Shown in pieces: positions 61,014 through 64,000 of a stretch of DNA of 64,000 nucleotides (its first letter is position 1; each line of letters begins with the position of its first letter). The stretch is taken from the NCBI GenBank assembly GCA_958298945.1, contig OY282610.1, forward strand, positions 65,655,088-65,719,087, written 5' to 3'. A model generated the notes under the pieces. That model was given only the letters and a program-made list of their open reading frames with translations, was not told the origin of the DNA and searched no databases. The DNA comes from Atherix ibis (lineage: Eukaryota > Arthropoda > Insecta > Diptera > Athericidae). The position numbers and the translations under genes were made by a program.

Positions 61014-64000
61014 GATAGAAAATATGTAAAAATGTATTATTAAAATCGATAAAATAATATGAAATGATAAATAGCTTTTTTGGTTACCCTTTCCTGACTA
61101 GGATCTAGATCTTTTAAGAATGAAAAAGTCCTCAGCCGCCGCTGTAAAATTGCATAGGGTTCGTTACTGCCACCTGAGCGGTGTTACAACATTTTACCTT
61201 TTAAGTACCGCCCATTCTTACATTTTAAACGTTTAGTTTGAATAATTTTTTTCTGGTTTTCAAAACAGATAGAAAATATGTAAAAATGTATTATTAAAAT
61301 CGATAAAATAATATGAAATGATAAATAGCTTTTTTGGTTACCCTTTCCTGATCTAGGATCTAGATCTTTTAAGAATGAAAAAGTCCTCAGCCGCCGCTGT
61401 AAAATTGCATAGGGTTCGTTACTGCCAACTGAGCGGTGTTACAACATTTTACCTTTTAAGTACCGTCCATTCTTACATTTTAAACGTTTAGTTTGAATAA
61501 TTTTTTTCTGGTTTTCAAAACAGATAGAAAATATGTAAAAATGTATTATTAAAATCGATAAAATAATATGAAATGATAAATAGCTTTTTTGGTTACCCTT
61601 TCCTGATCTAGGTCTCCGCCGATATACATACTTAAGAATGAAAAAGTCCTCAGCCGCCGCTGTAAAATTACATAGGGTTCGTTACTGCCAACTGAGCGGT
61701 GTTACAACATTTTACCTTTTAAGTACCGCCCATTCTTACATTTTAAACGTTTAGTTTGAATAATTTTTTTCTGGTTTTCAAAACAGATAGAAAATATGTA
61801 AAAATGTATTATTAAAATCGATAAAATAATATGAAATGATAAATAGCTTTTTTGGTTACCCTTTCCTGATCTAGGTCTCCGCCGATATACATACTTAAGA
61901 ATGAAAAAGTCCTCAGCCGCCGCTGTAAAATTGCATAGGGTTCGTTACTGCCAACTGAGCGGTGTTACAACATTTTACCTTTTAAGTACCGTCCATTCTT
62001 ACATTTTAAACGTTTAGTTTGAATAATTTTTTTCTGGTTTTCAAAACAGATAGAAAATATGTAAAAATGTATTATTAAAATCGATAAAATAATATGAAAT
62101 GATAAATAGCTTTTTTGGTTACCCTTTCCTGATCTAGGTCTCCGCCGATATACATACTTAAGAATGAAAAAGTCCTCAGCCGCCGCTGTAAAATTGCATA
62201 GGGTTCGTTACTGCCAACTGAGCGGTGTTACAACATTTTACCTTTTAAGTACCGTCCATTCTTACATTTTAAACGTTTAGTTTGAATAATTTTTTCTGGT
62301 TTTCAAAACAGATAGAAAATATTTAAAATTGTATTATTAAAATCGATAAAATAATATGAAATGATAAATAGCATTTTTGGTTACCCTTTCCTGATCTAGG
62401 TCTCCGCCGATATACATACTTAAGAATGAAAAAGTCCTCAGCCGCCGCTGTAAAATTGCATAGGGTTCGTTACTGCCAACTGATCGGTGTTACAACATTT
62501 TACCTTTTTAGTACCGTCCATTCTTACATTTTAAACGTTTAGTTTGAATAATTTTTTCTGGTTTTCAAAACAGATAGAAAATATTTAAAATTGTATTATT
62601 AAAATCGATAAAATAATATGAAATGATAAATAGCATTTTTGGTTACCCTTTCCTGATCTAGGTCTCCGCCGATATACATACTTAAGAATGAAAAAGTCCT
62701 CAGCCGCCGCTGTAAAATTGCATAGGGTTCGTTACTGCCAACTGAGCGGTGTTACAACATTTTACCTTTTAAGTACCGCCCATTCTTACATTTTAAACGT
62801 TTAGTTTGAATAATTTTTTTCTGGTTTTCAAAACAGATAGAAAATATGTAAAAATGTATTATTAAAATCGATAAAATAATATGAAATGATAAATAGCTTT
62901 TTTGGTTACCCTTTCCTGATCTAGGTCTCCGCCGATATACATACTTAAGAATGAAAAAGTCCTCAGCCGCCGCTGTAAAATTGCATAGGGTTCGTTACTG
63001 CCAACTGAGCGGTGTTACAACATTTTACCTTTTAAGTACCGCCCATTCTTACATTTTAAACGTTTAGTTTGAATAATTTTTTTCTGGTTTTCAAAACAGA
63101 TAGAAAATATGTAAAAATGTATTATTAAAATCGATAAAATAATATGAAATGATAAATAGCTTTTTTGGTTACCCTTTCCTGATCTAGGTCTCCGCCGATA
63201 TACATACTTAAGAATGAAAAAGTCCTCAGCCGCCGCTGTAAAATTGCATAGGGTTCGTTACTGCCAACTGAGCGGTGTTACAACATTTTACCTTTTAAGT
63301 ACCGTCCATTCTTACATTTTAAACGTTTAGTTTGAATAATTTTTTTCTGGTTTTCAAAACAGATAGAAAATATGTAAAAATGTATTATTAAAATCGATAA
63401 AATAATATGAAATGATAAATAGCTTTTTTGGTTACCCTTTCCTGATCTAGGATCTAGATCTTTTAAGAATGAAAAAGTCCTCAGCCGCCGCTGTAAAATT
63501 GCATAGGGTTCGTTACTGCCAACTGAGCGGTGTTACAACATTTTACCTTTTAAGTACCGTCCATTCTTACATTTTAAACGTTTAGTTTGAATAATTTTTT
63601 TCTGGTTTTCAAAACAGATAGAAAATATTTAAAAATGTATTATTAAAATCGATAAAATAATATGAAATGATAAATAGCTTTTTTGGTTACCCTTTCCTGA
63701 TCTAGGTCTCCGCCGATATACATACTTAAGAATGAAAAAGTCCTCAGCCGCCGCTGTAAAATTGCATAGGGTTCGTTACTGCCAACTGAGCGGTGTTACA
63801 ACATTTTACCTTTTAAGTACCGTCCATTCTTACATTTTAAACGTTTAGTTTGAATAATTTTTTTCTGGTTTTCAAAACAGATAGAAAATATGTAAAAATG
63901 TATTATTAAAATCGATAAAATAATATGAAATGATAAATAGCTTTTTTGGTTACCCTTTCCTGATCTAGGTCTCCGCCGATATACATACTTAAGAATGAAA

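Larger units (their letters stand above)
39304..64000 (+). repeat. Tandem satellite array, 262-bp monomer, about 94 copies
   Basis: The phrase GATAGAAAAT recurs at 39304, 39566, 39828, 40090, 40352, 40614 and on to the window end, a spacing of 262-263 bases; all copies are head to tail. Each monomer has an AT-rich part (TCGATAAAATAATATGAAAT), TTTTTTGGTTACCC, a GC-richer core (TCAGCCGCCGCTG, GGGTTCGTTACTGCC, ACTGAGCGGTGTTACAAC) and TTTAAACGTTTAGTTTG. Copies differ at few diagnostic sites. No transposon or unique sequence interrupts the array and no long open frame exists in it. It starts abruptly at the left and continues past the right edge. Likely heterochromatic satellite (inference). Confidence 0.97.

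Noticed and set aside
39304..64000. Satellite monomer as a tRNA-like or pol III-derived repeat (GGGTTCGTTACTGCC; complement CGCTCAGTTGGCAG)
   Set aside because: The fragments resemble a B box and an A-box region, but lie on opposite strands and miss key positions (T instead of A after GGTTCG), so no pol III promoter can be built.
39304..64000. CRISPR-like array
   Set aside because: The whole 262-bp unit repeats without unique spacers, and the context is a eukaryotic genome.
39304..64000. CENP-B-box-like motif in the monomer
   Set aside because: TTCGTTACTGCC does not fit the required CENP-B pattern beyond TTCG.

Overview
The window is eukaryotic and AT-rich. Genes are split by 46-90 nt GT-AG introns, some introns are very long and full of transposon debris, and the right-hand 24.7 kb is a tandem satellite. 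Short introns, recognisable gene homologues (a Grip163/GCP6-type protein, a tail-anchored cytochrome b5, a C2H2 zinc-finger protein) and the transposon families (mariner, Tc1, IS630-like, R1-type and RTE-type LINEs, Ty3/gypsy) fit an insect genome, most likely a higher fly (Diptera). The species cannot be told from sequence alone.

Layout. 1-5.5 kb: the 3' part (12 exons, 5' end cut by the window) of a gamma-tubulin complex gene of GCP6/Grip163 type, with two separate internal tandem duplications in its linker regions. 5.5-11 kb: intergenic DNA with a Helitron-like GC palindrome cluster, a tRNA-derived SINE, a mariner scrap, and decayed coding-like DNA holding a hairpin. 11-29.4 kb: a four-exon cytochrome b5 gene whose second and third introns (5.4 and 12.4 kb) hold a mariner with intact TIRs but an internal deletion, an R1-type LINE, an IS630-like relic, an RTE-type LINE fragment, a Tc1 relic, a 43-bp-arm hairpin and a degenerate tandem repeat. 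30-32.4 kb, minus strand: a 560-residue zinc-finger protein with 12 finger units, tail to tail with cytochrome b5. 32.4-39.3 kb: transposon-rich DNA with a mariner nested in an IS630-like element, an LTR-element remnant, a possible small gene of unknown function and the 3' end of a gypsy element.

39.3-64 kb: about 94 head-to-tail copies of a 262-bp satellite monomer, with a second class about 255 bp long. It starts abruptly next to the gypsy fragment and runs off the window end without interruption. Monomer variants are ordered into higher-order repeats (3-, 4- and 7-monomer blocks), so the array grew by segmental duplication.

The three main genes have no evident shared pathway (microtubule nucleation, membrane electron transfer, DNA binding). 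The window looks like a transition from ordinary gene DNA into a satellite block. I see no CRISPR, operon or defence system. The most unusual items are the higher-order satellite array and the recent in-frame duplications in the GCP6-type gene.
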